DNA of 64,000 nt from Planctomycetota bacterium. Lineage in GTDB: Bacteria; Planctomycetota; J058. A model generated the notes under the pieces. The model was not told the origin of the DNA, did not search any database, and saw only the letters and a list, made by a program, of their open reading frames with translations. Shown piece after piece: positions 53,501 through 62,720 of the stretch; position 1 is the stretch's first letter, and every line of letters starts with the position of its first letter. The stretch covers positions 1-64,000 of the forward strand of contig JAMLIC010000027.1 in NCBI GenBank assembly GCA_023954375.1, in the 5' to 3' direction. A program made the position numbers and the translations under genes.

Positions 53501-56500
53501 CGGCGACCTCGAGCAGCCCGTTCCCCGTCAGGTCGGCGACGACGGCCTGCACCGGGCCCGCGCCCGTGACGAGCTGCTCGGGGACCGGGTTGAACGTCCC
53601 GGGGCCGGTGCCCTGGTAGACGAACAGCCGGTCCGCGCCGAACACCGGGACCACGAGGTCCACGAAGCCGTTGCCGGTCACGTCGCCGGCCGCGGGGCGC
53701 AGCAGGGGGAGGTCCGAGAGGACGGGCGCCGCGAGGCCCGCGGCGACGATCCCCGGCGTGCCGGTGCCGAAGTCCGTGGTGAAGTCGAACCCGTCGGCGC
53801 CGTCGTTGAAGCCGAGGGCGAGCGAGAGGTCCCCGGCGGCGCCCAGGACGACCAGGGCGTCCAGGTCACCGTCGCCGTCGAGGTCGACCAGCTCGACCCA
53901 CACGAGCGCCTCCGTGCCGGCGCCGGGCAGGGCGAAGGTGGTCTCCGCGTCGATCACCCCCGGGGCGGTCTGCGGGCGGACGCCGAGCCGGTTCGGCCCG
54001 GACCGGAGCACCACCACGTCGTCGCGCCCGGCGCCCAGGTTGAAGACGTTGCCGAACGCCAGCCCGTGGATCTGGCCCAGGCCATGGGACGCGAACGGGC
54101 CCGCCGGGTTGCCGCTGATGAAGGAGTTGTTCGGCGGCGCGGACACGAAGCCGTAGTCGGGCTTGGCGTCGCCGAGGAGCTCCCCCACGCGGACGACGAG
54201 GATCGGCTGACCGGCGATCGTGTTCGGCGCGAGCACCGTCCCGTCGGCCGAGAGCACCCGCACCCGGTTCGTCTGGTGGCCGACGACGATCCGCACGTCC
54301 CCCTCGGCGTCCGGGGCCATGAGGGCGACGCTCGTCGCGCGGGCGTCGGGGAGCGCGATGCTGGCGGCGGTGAACGACCCCGCCCCGTCGTTCCTGAAGT
54401 CCGTCAGCGTGCTGTTCGTCCCGGCGCCGTCGTTGGTCGTCACCAGGTCCAGGGACCCGTCGCCGTCGCGGTCGCCCACCGCGAGCCCGGTCGGCTGTGC
54501 GTGCGTCGTCGCCAGGGCGACCGACGAGAAGGCGCTCTGCACGTTGAACGGCGCGGTCGTCGCCGACAGGTAGCCGCCGCTCAGGGCGGTCAGGGTGTAG
54601 CCGCCTCCCTTCTCGAAGATCCGCACCGCGTCGAAGGTCGCCACCCCGGCGACGGCGTTGACGGTCAGCGTCCCGCGGAGCGTGCCGCCCCCGGGGTTCT
54701 TGCCGAGGACCAGCGTGACCGGGTGGGTCGCGGCGGTCTGCAGGCCGCCGTCGAGGCTCCGCAGCTCGACCGTGATCGGGGCGAGCAGGGCGCCGGCGGC
54801 CACCGGCGGCTGCGCCGCGCTGGTGACGACGAGCCGGCCCGAGGCCGGGGCGCCGGTGATCGTGAAGCTCGCGCTCTCGACGGGCGGCAGGCCGCCGACC
54901 AGCGCCCACAGGGTGTAGGCGCCCGGCGTGTCGAACCGCAGGTCGTTGAACGTCGCCTGCGCCGGGGCGCCGGCGGTCGTCCGCACGGTGGTCCCGGAGA
55001 GGACGGCGCCGGCCGGACCCTGGCCCAGGACGACCTGGACCGGGACGCCCGCCCGCGGGCGGCCGAGCCCGTCGCGCACCTCGACCACCAGCGCGTCGAC
55101 GAGGGTCGCCCCGGCCGGGGTGTCCGCCGTGGTGCCCACGGTCCACACCGTCGCGGTCGGGGTCGCGCTCTGGACGACGAGGGCGCTCGTCGTCACCCCG
55201 GGCACCCCGTGGGCGGTGGCGCGGAGGGTGTAGCCCGCCCCGGCCCGGTCGAGCATGAGGTTGTCGAAGGTCGCGAGGCCGCCGTTGGCGCTGGTGCGCG
55301 TCAGCGCGCCCCGCAGGACCCCGCCGGTCGGGTTCTGGTCGACCGCCAGCGTCACCGGCACGCCGTCCACGCCGGCGCCGCCCTGGTCGGTGACGCGGAT
55401 CGTGAGGCCGAAGGCGGCGTTCTCGTCGACCGGGCTCGGCGCCGGCGCCGTGTGCTCGGCCAGCGCGAAGGCCGTCGGCGCGATCGCGAACGGCCGCGAC
55501 GCGCCCTCCTCGAGGGCCCCCGAGGAGGCGACGAGCGTGTAGTCCGGCGCGCCGCGGTCGAGGACCAGGTCGTGGAAGGTCGCCACGCCGCCGGCGGCGT
55601 TCACGGTCAGCGTGCCGCCCAGCGTCCCGCGGGCGAGGTTGACGCCGAGCCGGACCGAGACCGGACCGGCGTAGGCCGCGTCCACCTCGCCGGTCGCGGT
55701 CAGCGCGGCGACCCGCGCCGACAGCGCCACACCGGCGCCGACGCTCGCCCCCGCGACCTGGAAGTCGAGGGTCACGGGCGTCGCGTCGTCGAGGCTGGCC
55801 GTGACGCCGGTCAGGGCGCCGGTCGTGTAGTCGACCGCGCCGCCGCCGGGCAGGGCGTCGGGCTCGACGAGGCTGCCCTGGCCGTCGTCGCGGATCGTCC
55901 TTGCGCCCGCGCCCGTGACGGTCACGGCGACCGTCACGGTCCCCGGCAGCAGGGCGCCGACCGGGCCGAGCCCCGCGAGGTCGAACGCGGCGCCGTTCGC
56001 CTGCTGCTGCACCTGCGCGCCGGCCGCCGCGCCGGGGTGCGCCGTGAACTGGAGGCGCGCCGCGGGCGCGCCCGTGACGGCGAAGGCGTCCGACTGGGCC
56101 GGCGCGAGCGAGCCCGCGAACGCGATCAGCCGATAGCCGCTGGCCGCGCGGTCGAGGCGCAGGTCGTCGAAGGTCGCCACGCCCGCGACGGCGGCCCGGC
56201 TCAGGGTCCCGCCGAGGGTCGCCCCGCCCGGGTTGGCCCCGAGCATGACGGTGACCGTGTGGGTCGCGGTCGCGTCCAGGTTCCCGGCGCCGTCGCGGAC
56301 CTCGACGGCGACCTGCGGCGCGATCGCGGCCCCCCGGGCCGCGTCGCTCGGCTGCGCGACGAAGGCCAGGGCGCCCGCGGCGGGCGCGCCGGGGACGGCG
56401 ATCGTGAACGAGCCGCTCGTGTCGCCGGTGAGGGCGCCGGCGCTCGCGGTGAGCTGGTACGTCCCGCCGCGGTCGACGGTCAGGTCGCTGAACGTCGCCA

Positions 56501-57116
56501 CCCCCTCGACGGCGGACCTCGTGGTCGTGCCGCCGAGGACCGCGCCGTTGCCGGCGACGAGCGCGAGGCTCACCTGCTGCGCGGAGGACGTCACCCGGTT
56601 GCCCAGCGCGTCGAGCACCTCGACCTGGATCGGCTGGAGCGGCACGAGCGGCGCTCCACCGCCGGCGGGCTCGACGAAGCGCAGCGCGTGCGGCGCGCCG
56701 GCGGCGACCGCGAACGACGCGCTCGCGCCCGGGAAGGCCGCGGGCGCGGTGGCCACGAGGACGAGGCCGTCGCCGGCGCGGTCGACGCGGAGGTCGCTGA
56801 ACGTCGCGATGCCGCCCGCGGCGCTGACGGTGCGCGCGCCGGTGAGCGCCGCGCCGTTCGTCGCCTGGAGGGCGATCGTCACCGCGTCCGTGGCGCTCGT
56901 GATCGTCTGCCCCGCCTCGTCGACGACCCGGACGGTGACGCCCGGTGTGATCGGCTCGCCGGCCACGACGGAGCCCGGTAGCGCGTCGAAGACCAGGCGC
57001 CTCGGCTGGGAGCTCACGAAGAGCTTCGTCTCGTCCGAGCACCCCGCCGCAGTCACTCCCATGGCGGCCAGCGCCAGCGCCGTCGCCGCCAGTCCGAACC
57101 TTCCCCGCTCCCTCAT
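53457..57116 (-). CDS. large repeat lipoprotein with Ig-like repeats and FG-GAP/VCBS-type C-terminus
   Basis: 1219 residues; signal peptide with lipobox VTAAGCSDE. Seven repeats of about 100 residues share 'AVAGVATFDDLRLDRAGxGYTL' with preceding VTLxLGxNPGGxxLxGT. They are Ig-like or invasin-type beta modules. The last 350 residues contain DGDGSLDLVTTNDGAGTNS and related DxDGDxD-type FG-GAP repeats that bind calcium and form a beta-propeller. It should be exposed at the cell surface and may be adhesive. GC-rich repeats also create a long open frame on the other strand, which is a shadow. The ATG has AGAGGGGGG upstream. Confidence 0.82.
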   Translation of the reverse strand: MRERGRFGLAATALALAAMGVTAAGCSDETKLFVSSQPRRLVFDALPGSVVAGEPITPGVTVRVVDEAGQTITSATDAVTIALQATNGAALTGARTVSAAGGIATFSDLRVDRAGDGLVLVATAPAAFPGASASFAVAAGAPHALRFVEPAGGGAPLVPLQPIQVEVLDALGNRVTSSAQQVSLALVAGNGAVLGGTTTRSAVEGVATFSDLTVDRGGTYQLTASAGALTGDTSGSFTIAVPGAPAAGALAFVAQPSDAARGAAIAPQVAVEVRDGAGNLDATATHTVTVMLGANPGGATLGGTLSRAAVAGVATFDDLRLDRAASGYRLIAFAGSLAPAQSDAFAVTGAPAARLQFTAHPGAAAGAQVQQQANGAAFDLAGLGPVGALLPGTVTVAVTVTGAGARTIRDDGQGSLVEPDALPGGGAVDYTTGALTGVTASLDDATPVTLDFQVAGASVGAGVALSARVAALTATGEVDAAYAGPVSVRLGVNLARGTLGGTLTVNAAGGVATFHDLVLDRGAPDYTLVASSGALEEGASRPFAIAPTAFALAEHTAPAPSPVDENAAFGLTIRVTDQGGAGVDGVPVTLAVDQNPTGGVLRGALTRTSANGGLATFDNLMLDRAGAGYTLRATAHGVPGVTTSALVVQSATPTATVWTVGTTADTPAGATLVDALVVEVRDGLGRPRAGVPVQVVLGQGPAGAVLSGTTVRTTAGAPAQATFNDLRFDTPGAYTLWALVGGLPPVESASFTITGAPASGRLVVTSAAQPPVAAGALLAPITVELRSLDGGLQTAATHPVTLVLGKNPGGGTLRGTLTVNAVAGVATFDAVRIFEKGGGYTLTALSGGYLSATTAPFNVQSAFSSVALATTHAQPTGLAVGDRDGDGSLDLVTTNDGAGTNSTLTDFRNDGAGSFTAASIALPDARATSVALMAPDAEGDVRIVVGHQTNRVRVLSADGTVLAPNTIAGQPILVVRVGELLGDAKPDYGFVSAPPNNSFISGNPAGPFASHGLGQIHGLAFGNVFNLGAGRDDVVVLRSGPNRLGVRPQTAPGVIDAETTFALPGAGTEALVWVELVDLDGDGDLDALVVLGAAGDLSLALGFNDGADGFDFTTDFGTGTPGIVAAGLAAPVLSDLPLLRPAAGDVTGNGFVDLVVPVFGADRLFVYQGTGPGTFNPVPEQLVTGAGPVQAVVADLTGNGLLEVAVTCRTAGEVTIFRR

Positions 57117-57499
57117 GAACCCCCCTCTGGACCTCTCTCCGACCGCGCGGGCCGGCGGAGGTCGTCCTGAAGAACCCCGGTGCGCTCTCGGTCGCTCGTG
57201 CTCTCCTCGCGCCGATGGCGCGCTGACCGCGTGCGTGGCGCGTTCGCGCGGGCCACGCAGCGGCGTCTTGCCTGGAGGCTGTCGACTGGTTGGTGGGGTC
57301 TACGAGGTCCCCCGCGTCGCCGTTACAGGGCTGTTCGGGTGCCACGCTCGAGGCCCTCGCGCGCGGTGATCGAGCCGCTCGCTCTCCGGGCGCCCTGACC
57401 TCCCGCGCCGGCGACACGACGCAACGCCCGACGGGCGCTCGCTCTCCGGCGACGCGGCGGAGGGGCGAGGTCGGCGCGATCACGTGCTACCTTTTGCGA
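57117..57499. other. intergenic stretch without a recognised gene
   Basis: Upstream region of the repeat lipoprotein. CTCGCTCTCCGG occurs twice (near 57370 and 57429). No RNA or protein gene was recognised. Confidence 0.5.
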
Positions 57500-57740
57500 G
57501 TGGCCGCCCACGTGCCCGGCGAGGAGCCCTCCATCGGCCCCGTGGTGCTGGCGCCGTTCGACGCGCGCCAGCGAGAGGCCGCGCGGAGCCGGACCGCGCT
57601 CGGCACGTCGGCTCCACCGCCGTGCCCGGCCTCGCGGCCAGGCCGGTGATCGACGTCGTCCTCGCGGTCGCGAGCGCTCCCGACGAGCCGGCGTGGCTGC
57701 CCGCAGCAGCCGGTGCTCGAACCAGCCGGGCTCACGGCTG
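57500..57740 (+). pseudogene. truncated, frameshifted GrpB/UPF0157 family remnant
   Basis: GPVVLAPFDARQREAARSRTAL in one frame, then ARHVGSTAVPGLAARPVIDV and VLAVASAPDEPAW in another, is the start of GrpB-type nucleotidyltransferase-fold proteins ('HVGSTAVPGLxAKPxID'). The middle is shortened and the C-terminal half is missing. Confidence 0.65.
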
Positions 57741-57810
57741 CGCAGGACGTCGCCGGCAGCTCACGTCGGGAGGCCGTGCGTCCGTGTGCGCGCGGTGAGG
57801 CGCGGCGGGG

Positions 57811-58575
57811 TCAGCTCCGGCCCTCGGCGCCGGCGCTCCAGGCGCCGAGGACCGCGGCGAGCGCGTCGGCGATCTCGGCGCGGGCGGCGTCTCGATCGAC
57901 GCCGCTGGCCAGCAGCTCGTCGTACCGCGTCTCGGCGTGTCGTGCGTGCGCGTGGACGGCGAGCCGCACGGCGTCCCCGCGCAGCTCCTTCGCGCCGGCG
58001 GACCGCCCGACGCGCCCGCTGTGCCTGCGGCAGGCGTGCTGGGCGATGAGGCGCTCGCGCCCCTCGGGGCACCCCGGGAAGAGCTCCCGGATGCGCCGCG
58101 CGAACGCCTCGACGTGGACCTCGTCCACCTCCGCGCGGCGCTCCGCCTCTCGCGCGCGTCGCCGCGCGCGCGCCTCGCCGTCCGCCAGGCACGCCTCCTC
58201 GGCGCGGGCGAGCGCCGCCTCCTCGACGAGGAGCCCCTGACGCTCGTAACGCTTCCGGGCGCGGCTCCACCTGAGGACGACGGCGGAGAGCCTGGACCCG
58301 GCGCGCGCGCGCCGGGTGAGGGCGGCGTCACCCGGGGCCAGGAAGACGAGGTGGTCGAGGTCGGCGCACGCGAGGCACAGCGCGCCGCGATCGCCGGCGA
58401 GGAGGAGCAGACGACCGCCGCCCAGGTCGTCGTGGCACTCGTCGCACGTCGAGTCGTCCCGGCTCGAGACGAAGACCTTCAGGTCTCCCGGAGGCCGGCG
58501 GGTCGGGCTCGCGCCGGACTCCGGCGAGGACGAGGACGGAGCTCGTCGACGTCGCTCTCCCCCTCGGCTCGTCAT
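57811..58575 (-). CDS. DUF2293 domain protein
   Basis: 254 residues. An N-terminal zinc-binding region (CDECHDDLGG ... CLACADLDHL) precedes the DUF2293 domain: FARRIRELFPGCPEGRE, AQHACRRHSGRVGRSAGAK, VRLAVHAHARHAETRYDELL. The family is widespread in actinobacteria and planctomycetes with no known function. TAGGCT at 58587-58582 lies six bases before the ATG, a leaderless arrangement. Confidence 0.85.
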   Translation of the reverse strand: MTSRGGERRRRAPSSSSPESGASPTRRPPGDLKVFVSSRDDSTCDECHDDLGGGRLLLLAGDRGALCLACADLDHLVFLAPGDAALTRRARAGSRLSAVVLRWSRARKRYERQGLLVEEAALARAEEACLADGEARARRRAREAERRAEVDEVHVEAFARRIRELFPGCPEGRERLIAQHACRRHSGRVGRSAGAKELRGDAVRLAVHAHARHAETRYDELLASGVDRDAARAEIADALAAVLGAWSAGAEGRS

Positions 58576-58638
58576 GCCTCGAGCCTACGGCCAGGTCGCG
58601 ACGCCGGCCAGCCGACCTCGCCCGGCGGCGGGCTCACG

Positions 58639-60339
58639 TCAGGCTGCTGACCCCGCGCGGTCGTGCACGCCGGTCACCGCCTCGAGGCCGCTCATGTCCG
58701 GCGGGGCGACCGCCAGCGGTCGCGGGCGGCCGGCCTCCGCGAGCGCTTGACGAACCCGCTCGGCCACGACGTGGTCCGGGTGAACCTCGACCTGGTGCGC
58801 CGGCCCTGACCCCTCGCGCGACGCGTCGCCGCGCCGCTCGACGACGCGCGCCGGCACGCCCACCGCGAGCGACCTGCGGGGGACGTCGCGGATCACGACG
58901 GCGTTCGCGCCGATCACGCTGTCGTCGCCCACGGTCACGCCGCCGAGGACGACCGCGCCGCAGCCGATGTCCACCCGGTCGCCGATCGTCGGCTTCTCGA
59001 ACGGGCGGTCGCGGCGGGCCACGCCGAAGGTCGTGTTCTGACGGATGTGCACGTCGTCGCCGATGCTGCTCGCGCCGAGCACCATGCCGCCGTGGTGCCA
59101 GATCCGGACGCGCCGCCCGAGCCGCACCGTGTAGTCGAGCTTGATCCCGAAGCCCCAGTGCACGGCCCGCGACGCCAGGCGGTACGCGGCGGTCAGCGGC
59201 GCGCGGACGAGGCGCGAGCGGAACCCCATGCGCCAGTTCCCGAGGCGGTGGACGGCGACGGCCCAGAAGCCGGGCTCGAAGGGGTCGCGGTCGTGGGTGA
59301 GGAAGTCCTCGCGGACGAGCGCCGCCAGCCCGAGCCCCTCGGGGTTCCTGTCGCGCCGCCCGAACTCCGGATCCGGGTGCCTCATGGGCTCCTCCGCCCG
59401 CATCGCCAGGTTGTAGGAGACGAAGTCCCTGTAGCGCCGCGGCGGCCCGTCGTCGCGCCCGCGCAGCTTGCAGAGCGCGCCGCCCGCCAGCCAGGCGAGG
59501 TCGGCGAGCGTCGTGTAGGCGGGGCCGTGGTGCTTGAGGAAGTAGCGCCGGCGCGACTCGAACCAGTACCTCGGCACCGCGCGCTCGTTGCGGCGCGCCC
59601 CGGTGACGCCGGTCGACTGACCGCACAGATGCAGCACGCGGCTGGCGGGGACGTGCCAGCACTCGAAGCCCGCCTCCGCCGCGCGTCGGCAGAAGTCGGT
59701 CTCCTCGTAGTAGAGGAAGAAGCCCTCGTCCAGGAGCCCGATCGTCTCGAAGACCTCGCGGCGCACGAGCATGGCGGCCCCGGTCACCCAGTCGGCGCGG
59801 TGGGGCTCGTCGCGCGGGGGCGGGGCCACCTTCCAGCGGCTCAGGAGCCGGCTCACCGGCCCGGACCGCGCCTCCGCCTCGAGGTCGCCCAGGGCCGAGT
59901 GGAAGCGGAACGCGGACCGGCGCGGGCTGCCGTCGGCGTCCTCGGCGCGGCACCCCGCGATCCCGACCTCCGGCCGCGCGTCCATGAACTCCAGCAGCGC
60001 GGAGATCGCGCCGGGCCGCACCTCGGTGTCGGGGTTCAGCAGCAGCACGTACCTCGGCCGCAGCCCGCGGCCCTGCGCGTGCCGGAGCACCGCGTTGTTG
60101 CCGCTGGCGAACCCGCCGTTGTGATCGACGGCCAGGACCTCGGCCCAGTCCTCGTCGTGGCAGCGGGCCACCGCCTCGCGCAGCAGCCGCAGGGAGTCGT
60201 CGCCCGAGTCGTTGTCGGCGACGACCGCGCGGCCGCCGAGCTCCCGCAGCTGCGCGCGCAGGCTCGCCAGGCAGGCGATCGCCAGGCGAGGGGTCCGGTA
60301 GTTCACGATGCTCACGAGGAGGGGGACGACCGCTGCCAT
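58639..60339 (-). CDS. glycosyltransferase family 2 fused to left-handed beta-helix acyltransferase
   Basis: 566 residues. Residues 1-290: GT2 of the rhamnosyltransferase type (VSIVNYRTPRLAIACLAS, NPDTEVRPGA with the DxD-like site, DWVTGAAMLVRREVF, DEGFFLYYEETDFCRRA). Residues 340-520: serine-acetyltransferase/WcaF-like hexapeptide repeats (IGDDVHIRQNTTFGVARRD; GDRVDIGCGAVVLGGVTVGD). It probably adds and O-acetylates a sugar in a surface polysaccharide. Start ATG at 60339 has no clear ribosome site. A fusion of these two activities is uncommon. Confidence 0.85.
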   Translation of the reverse strand: MAAVVPLLVSIVNYRTPRLAIACLASLRAQLRELGGRAVVADNDSGDDSLRLLREAVARCHDEDWAEVLAVDHNGGFASGNNAVLRHAQGRGLRPRYVLLLNPDTEVRPGAISALLEFMDARPEVGIAGCRAEDADGSPRRSAFRFHSALGDLEAEARSGPVSRLLSRWKVAPPPRDEPHRADWVTGAAMLVRREVFETIGLLDEGFFLYYEETDFCRRAAEAGFECWHVPASRVLHLCGQSTGVTGARRNERAVPRYWFESRRRYFLKHHGPAYTTLADLAWLAGGALCKLRGRDDGPPRRYRDFVSYNLAMRAEEPMRHPDPEFGRRDRNPEGLGLAALVREDFLTHDRDPFEPGFWAVAVHRLGNWRMGFRSRLVRAPLTAAYRLASRAVHWGFGIKLDYTVRLGRRVRIWHHGGMVLGASSIGDDVHIRQNTTFGVARRDRPFEKPTIGDRVDIGCGAVVLGGVTVGDDSVIGANAVVIRDVPRRSLAVGVPARVVERRGDASREGSGPAHQVEVHPDHVVAERVRQALAEAGRPRPLAVAPPDMSGLEAVTGVHDRAGSAA

Positions 60340-61024
60340 GCGCGGCAGCGTGCAAGGCGCGGGCCGCGTCGGCGAGCGCGCGTGATGGGGACTCACGGTC
60401 AGCGCGGCTCGCCGTCCGGCGGCGCCGATGACGAGCACCACCTCGTCGTCGGCGCGCGAGCGCGGACGTCCGCACGGCGACTGCGCGTGCGATCCGCCAC
60501 GCGCCGCACCCTGGCCGTGAACACCCCCGCCGCCAACGCGCGCCGTCCGACGAGACGACCGCGCGTCGACCTCGTCCACGGGCCCGGCGGCGCGGACGCT
60601 CTCGACGCGGGCGACGCGAGCGACGAGGTCGCCGCGGACCGACGCCGCGGACGCCCACCCGCGGCGGCGGGACTCCGCGCAGGCCGCTCCGCTCCGCCTA
60701 CCTAGACCCGGCCATCCGTGGAGCCCTCCGGGCACCCCGGCGGTGACGCGCGTCTCGAGCGTCGCGACGGACGACGCGAGGTCGCCGTGGCGCGCGGGCT
60801 CGGCAACAGCCTGCGTTACCTCGGCGCCGACTCGAGGACCTCGCGCGCGGCCGCGCGCACGTGGCGCGGGCTCCTCGGGTCGTCGCGCAGGCGCTCGACC
60901 GCGTCGCGGCGATCGAGTTCGCACGGCGCGGACGAGGCGCGGCCCTACCGGTACCCCGTCGCGTCTCACGTCGCCAGAGGGCGGCGCGCCGGTTGCTCCG
61001 AGGTCGGGCGAAGGGAGGTGTCAC
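60340..61024. other. 685-base stretch without an intact gene
   Basis: Only a startless minus-strand fragment is visible at 60816-60940 (ELDRRDAVERLRDD, then VRAAAREVLESAPR and stop), probably a gene remnant. GCCGCGGAC occurs twice near 60640. No RNA was recognised. Confidence 0.5.
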
Positions 61025-61453
61025 GTGACCAGGAACGTCGAGCTCGTGCGGCGGGGCTATGAGGCCTTCGAGCGCAAGGACCTCGACGGCGTCGCCGCCG
61101 GCTTCGGCGACGACTGCGAGATCGAGTTCATCGGACCCGAGTCCATCCCGTACGCCGGCAGCTACCACGGACCGGCCGGGATGAAGGAGGCGCTCAGGAA
61201 GTACCTCGAGACCTGCGACGTGCTCGAGAGCGAGGTCGACGAGCTCCACGAGGCCGGGGACGTGGTGACCGTGCTGACCCACGAGCGCTGCCGGGCGAAG
61301 GCCACCGGGCGCGAGTGGCGCACGCGAAAGGCCCACGTGTTCACCCTGCGCGACGGCAAGATCCGCCGCTTCCTCTGCCTGTTCGACACGGCGGCGGTCG
61401 CGGAGGCTCACGCCGGGGCGGGCGTGACGACCGGCGAGGGGCGCCGTCGCTGA
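61025..61453 (+). CDS. SnoaL-like (NTF2-fold) protein
   Basis: 142 residues from a GTG at 61025 with AAGGGAGG upstream. The family pattern is clear: LVRRGYEAFERKDLDGVAAG, EIEFIGPESIPYAGSYHGPA, and TRKAHVFTLRDGKIRRFLCL. These small enzymes or ligand-binding proteins act on hydrophobic substrates; the specific one is unknown. It overlaps the convergent gene by 46 bases. Confidence 0.85.
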   Translation: MTRNVELVRRGYEAFERKDLDGVAAGFGDDCEIEFIGPESIPYAGSYHGPAGMKEALRKYLETCDVLESEVDELHEAGDVVTVLTHERCRAKATGREWRTRKAHVFTLRDGKIRRFLCLFDTAAVAEAHAGAGVTTGEGRRR

Positions 61454-61935
61454 GCAGCAGCCGCGGCGCGGGCGCGGCGGCGCGGACGTCGCCGCTCCCG
61501 CGCCGGGCGTCGGTAGTGGCGGTCGAACACCGCCCGGATCGGCGCCGGGTCGAGCTCCACCCGCCGCAGGAAGCCCGCGAGGTCGTCGCCCGTGAGCTCC
61601 AGCGTGCCGTCCGGCCCGGGCGCGCGGAGGAGCTCCCCGACGAGCCGCCCGTCGATCTCCGACAGCACGAAGTAGACGCCGCCGTAGACCGGCGCGTCCG
61701 CGACCCACAGGGTCAGGATCCAGGCGTGCTCCGGGATGAAGTTCACGCTCGACGCCGTCGACACGAAGGCGGTCCCGCCGCGGGCCGCGGCCCAGGCGGC
61801 GTCGACGTCCGAGGCGAGCGCGGCGACCTCGCCCCGGATCCGCGTCACGGCCGGGGGCGGCTCCTCGGCCGCGGCCCGCATGCCGAGCAGGGCGACGAGC
61901 GAGAGCGCCGCGAGGAGCGCGCGGGGGCGGTCCAT
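61408..61935 (-). CDS. secreted protein of unknown function
   Basis: 175 residues from the ATG at 61935, seven bases after TAGGAT (61948-61943); the ATG at 61944 would lie in that element. Signal peptide ends GMRAAAEE. The middle reads AWILTLWVADAPVYGGVYF, then VGELLRAPGPDGTLELTGD. The Arg-rich tail overlaps the SnoaL-like gene and may be shortened in vivo. Confidence 0.65.
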   Translation of the reverse strand: MDRPRALLAALSLVALLGMRAAAEEPPPAVTRIRGEVAALASDVDAAWAAARGGTAFVSTASSVNFIPEHAWILTLWVADAPVYGGVYFVLSEIDGRLVGELLRAPGPDGTLELTGDDLAGFLRRVELDPAPIRAVFDRHYRRPARERRRPRRRARAAAAAQRRRPSPVVTPAPA

Positions 61936-61973
61936 GCGCGCCATCCTACTCGCGCCCGTGCTCCAATGCCGGC

Positions 61974-62720
61974 GTGCCCTCCATCCTGATCACCGGCCTC
62001 AACGGGACCGTCGCCCCCGCCCTGCGCGCCGCGCTCGAGGCGGCCGGTCGCCCCTGCGCCGGCTGGGACCGCCGCGCCGCCTCGCCCGACGACCTCGCCG
62101 CCGTGCGCGCCCACCTCGACGCGCTCGACCCCGCCGCCGTCTGTCACCTCGCCCTCGGGCCGGAGGGCTGGGCGGCCGAGCTGGCCGCCTGGTGCGCGGA
62201 GCGGGGCCGGCCGTTCCTGTTCACGAGCACGGCCATGGTCTTCCACCACGCGCCCGGGGGGCCGCACCGACCGGGCGACGCGCGCGACGCGCGCGACGAC
62301 TACGGCCGCTACAAGGCCCGCTGCGAGGACGCCGTGCGCGCGGCCCACCCGGGCGCGATCGTGGCGCGCCTCGGCTGGCAGCTCGCCACCCGCCGCGGCG
62401 GCAACACCATGCTCGAGGCCCTCCACGCCCGCGCGGCCGCCGACGGCGTCATCCGCGCGAGCACGCGCTGGGTCCCCGCCACCTCGTTCCTCGACGACAC
62501 CGCCGCGGCGCTCTTCGCGCTGCTCGACGCCGGGGCCGGCGGCACGTTCCACGTCGACGGCAACGCGGACGCCGCCTGGGACTTCCACCGGATCGTCCGC
62601 GCCCTGCAGGCGCGCCACGGCGACCCCTCCTGGCGCGTCGAGCCCTGCGACGAGCCGGCGTTCGATCAGCGCCTCCTCGACGACCGCTCGCGCGTGGCGC
62701 CGATCACGACCCGCCTGTGA
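61974..62720 (+). CDS. NAD(P)-dependent epimerase/reductase, RmlD-like
   Basis: 248 residues from a GTG at 61974. Extended SDR with ILITGLNGTVAPAL (nucleotide-binding), FTSTAMVFHH, and the catalytic YGRYK (YxxxK) motif; ARLGWQLATRRGGNTML follows. It resembles dTDP-4-dehydrorhamnose reductases, which would fit the nearby rhamnosyltransferase-like gene, though the usual rml neighbours are absent. It overlaps the histidine-kinase gene by 17 bases. Confidence 0.8.
   Translation: MPSILITGLNGTVAPALRAALEAAGRPCAGWDRRAASPDDLAAVRAHLDALDPAAVCHLALGPEGWAAELAAWCAERGRPFLFTSTAMVFHHAPGGPHRPGDARDARDDYGRYKARCEDAVRAAHPGAIVARLGWQLATRRGGNTMLEALHARAAADGVIRASTRWVPATSFLDDTAAALFALLDAGAGGTFHVDGNADAAWDFHRIVRALQARHGDPSWRVEPCDEPAFDQRLLDDRSRVAPITTRL

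Noticed and set aside
52569..56981. Very long plus-strand open frame opposite the repeat lipoprotein
   Set aside because: It is the GC-rich shadow of the minus-strand gene at 53457-57116; its translation is low-complexity and has no domain.
60816..60940. Short minus-strand gene ending AAAREVLESAPR
   Set aside because: The frame has no start codon after the preceding TAG; probably a remnant.
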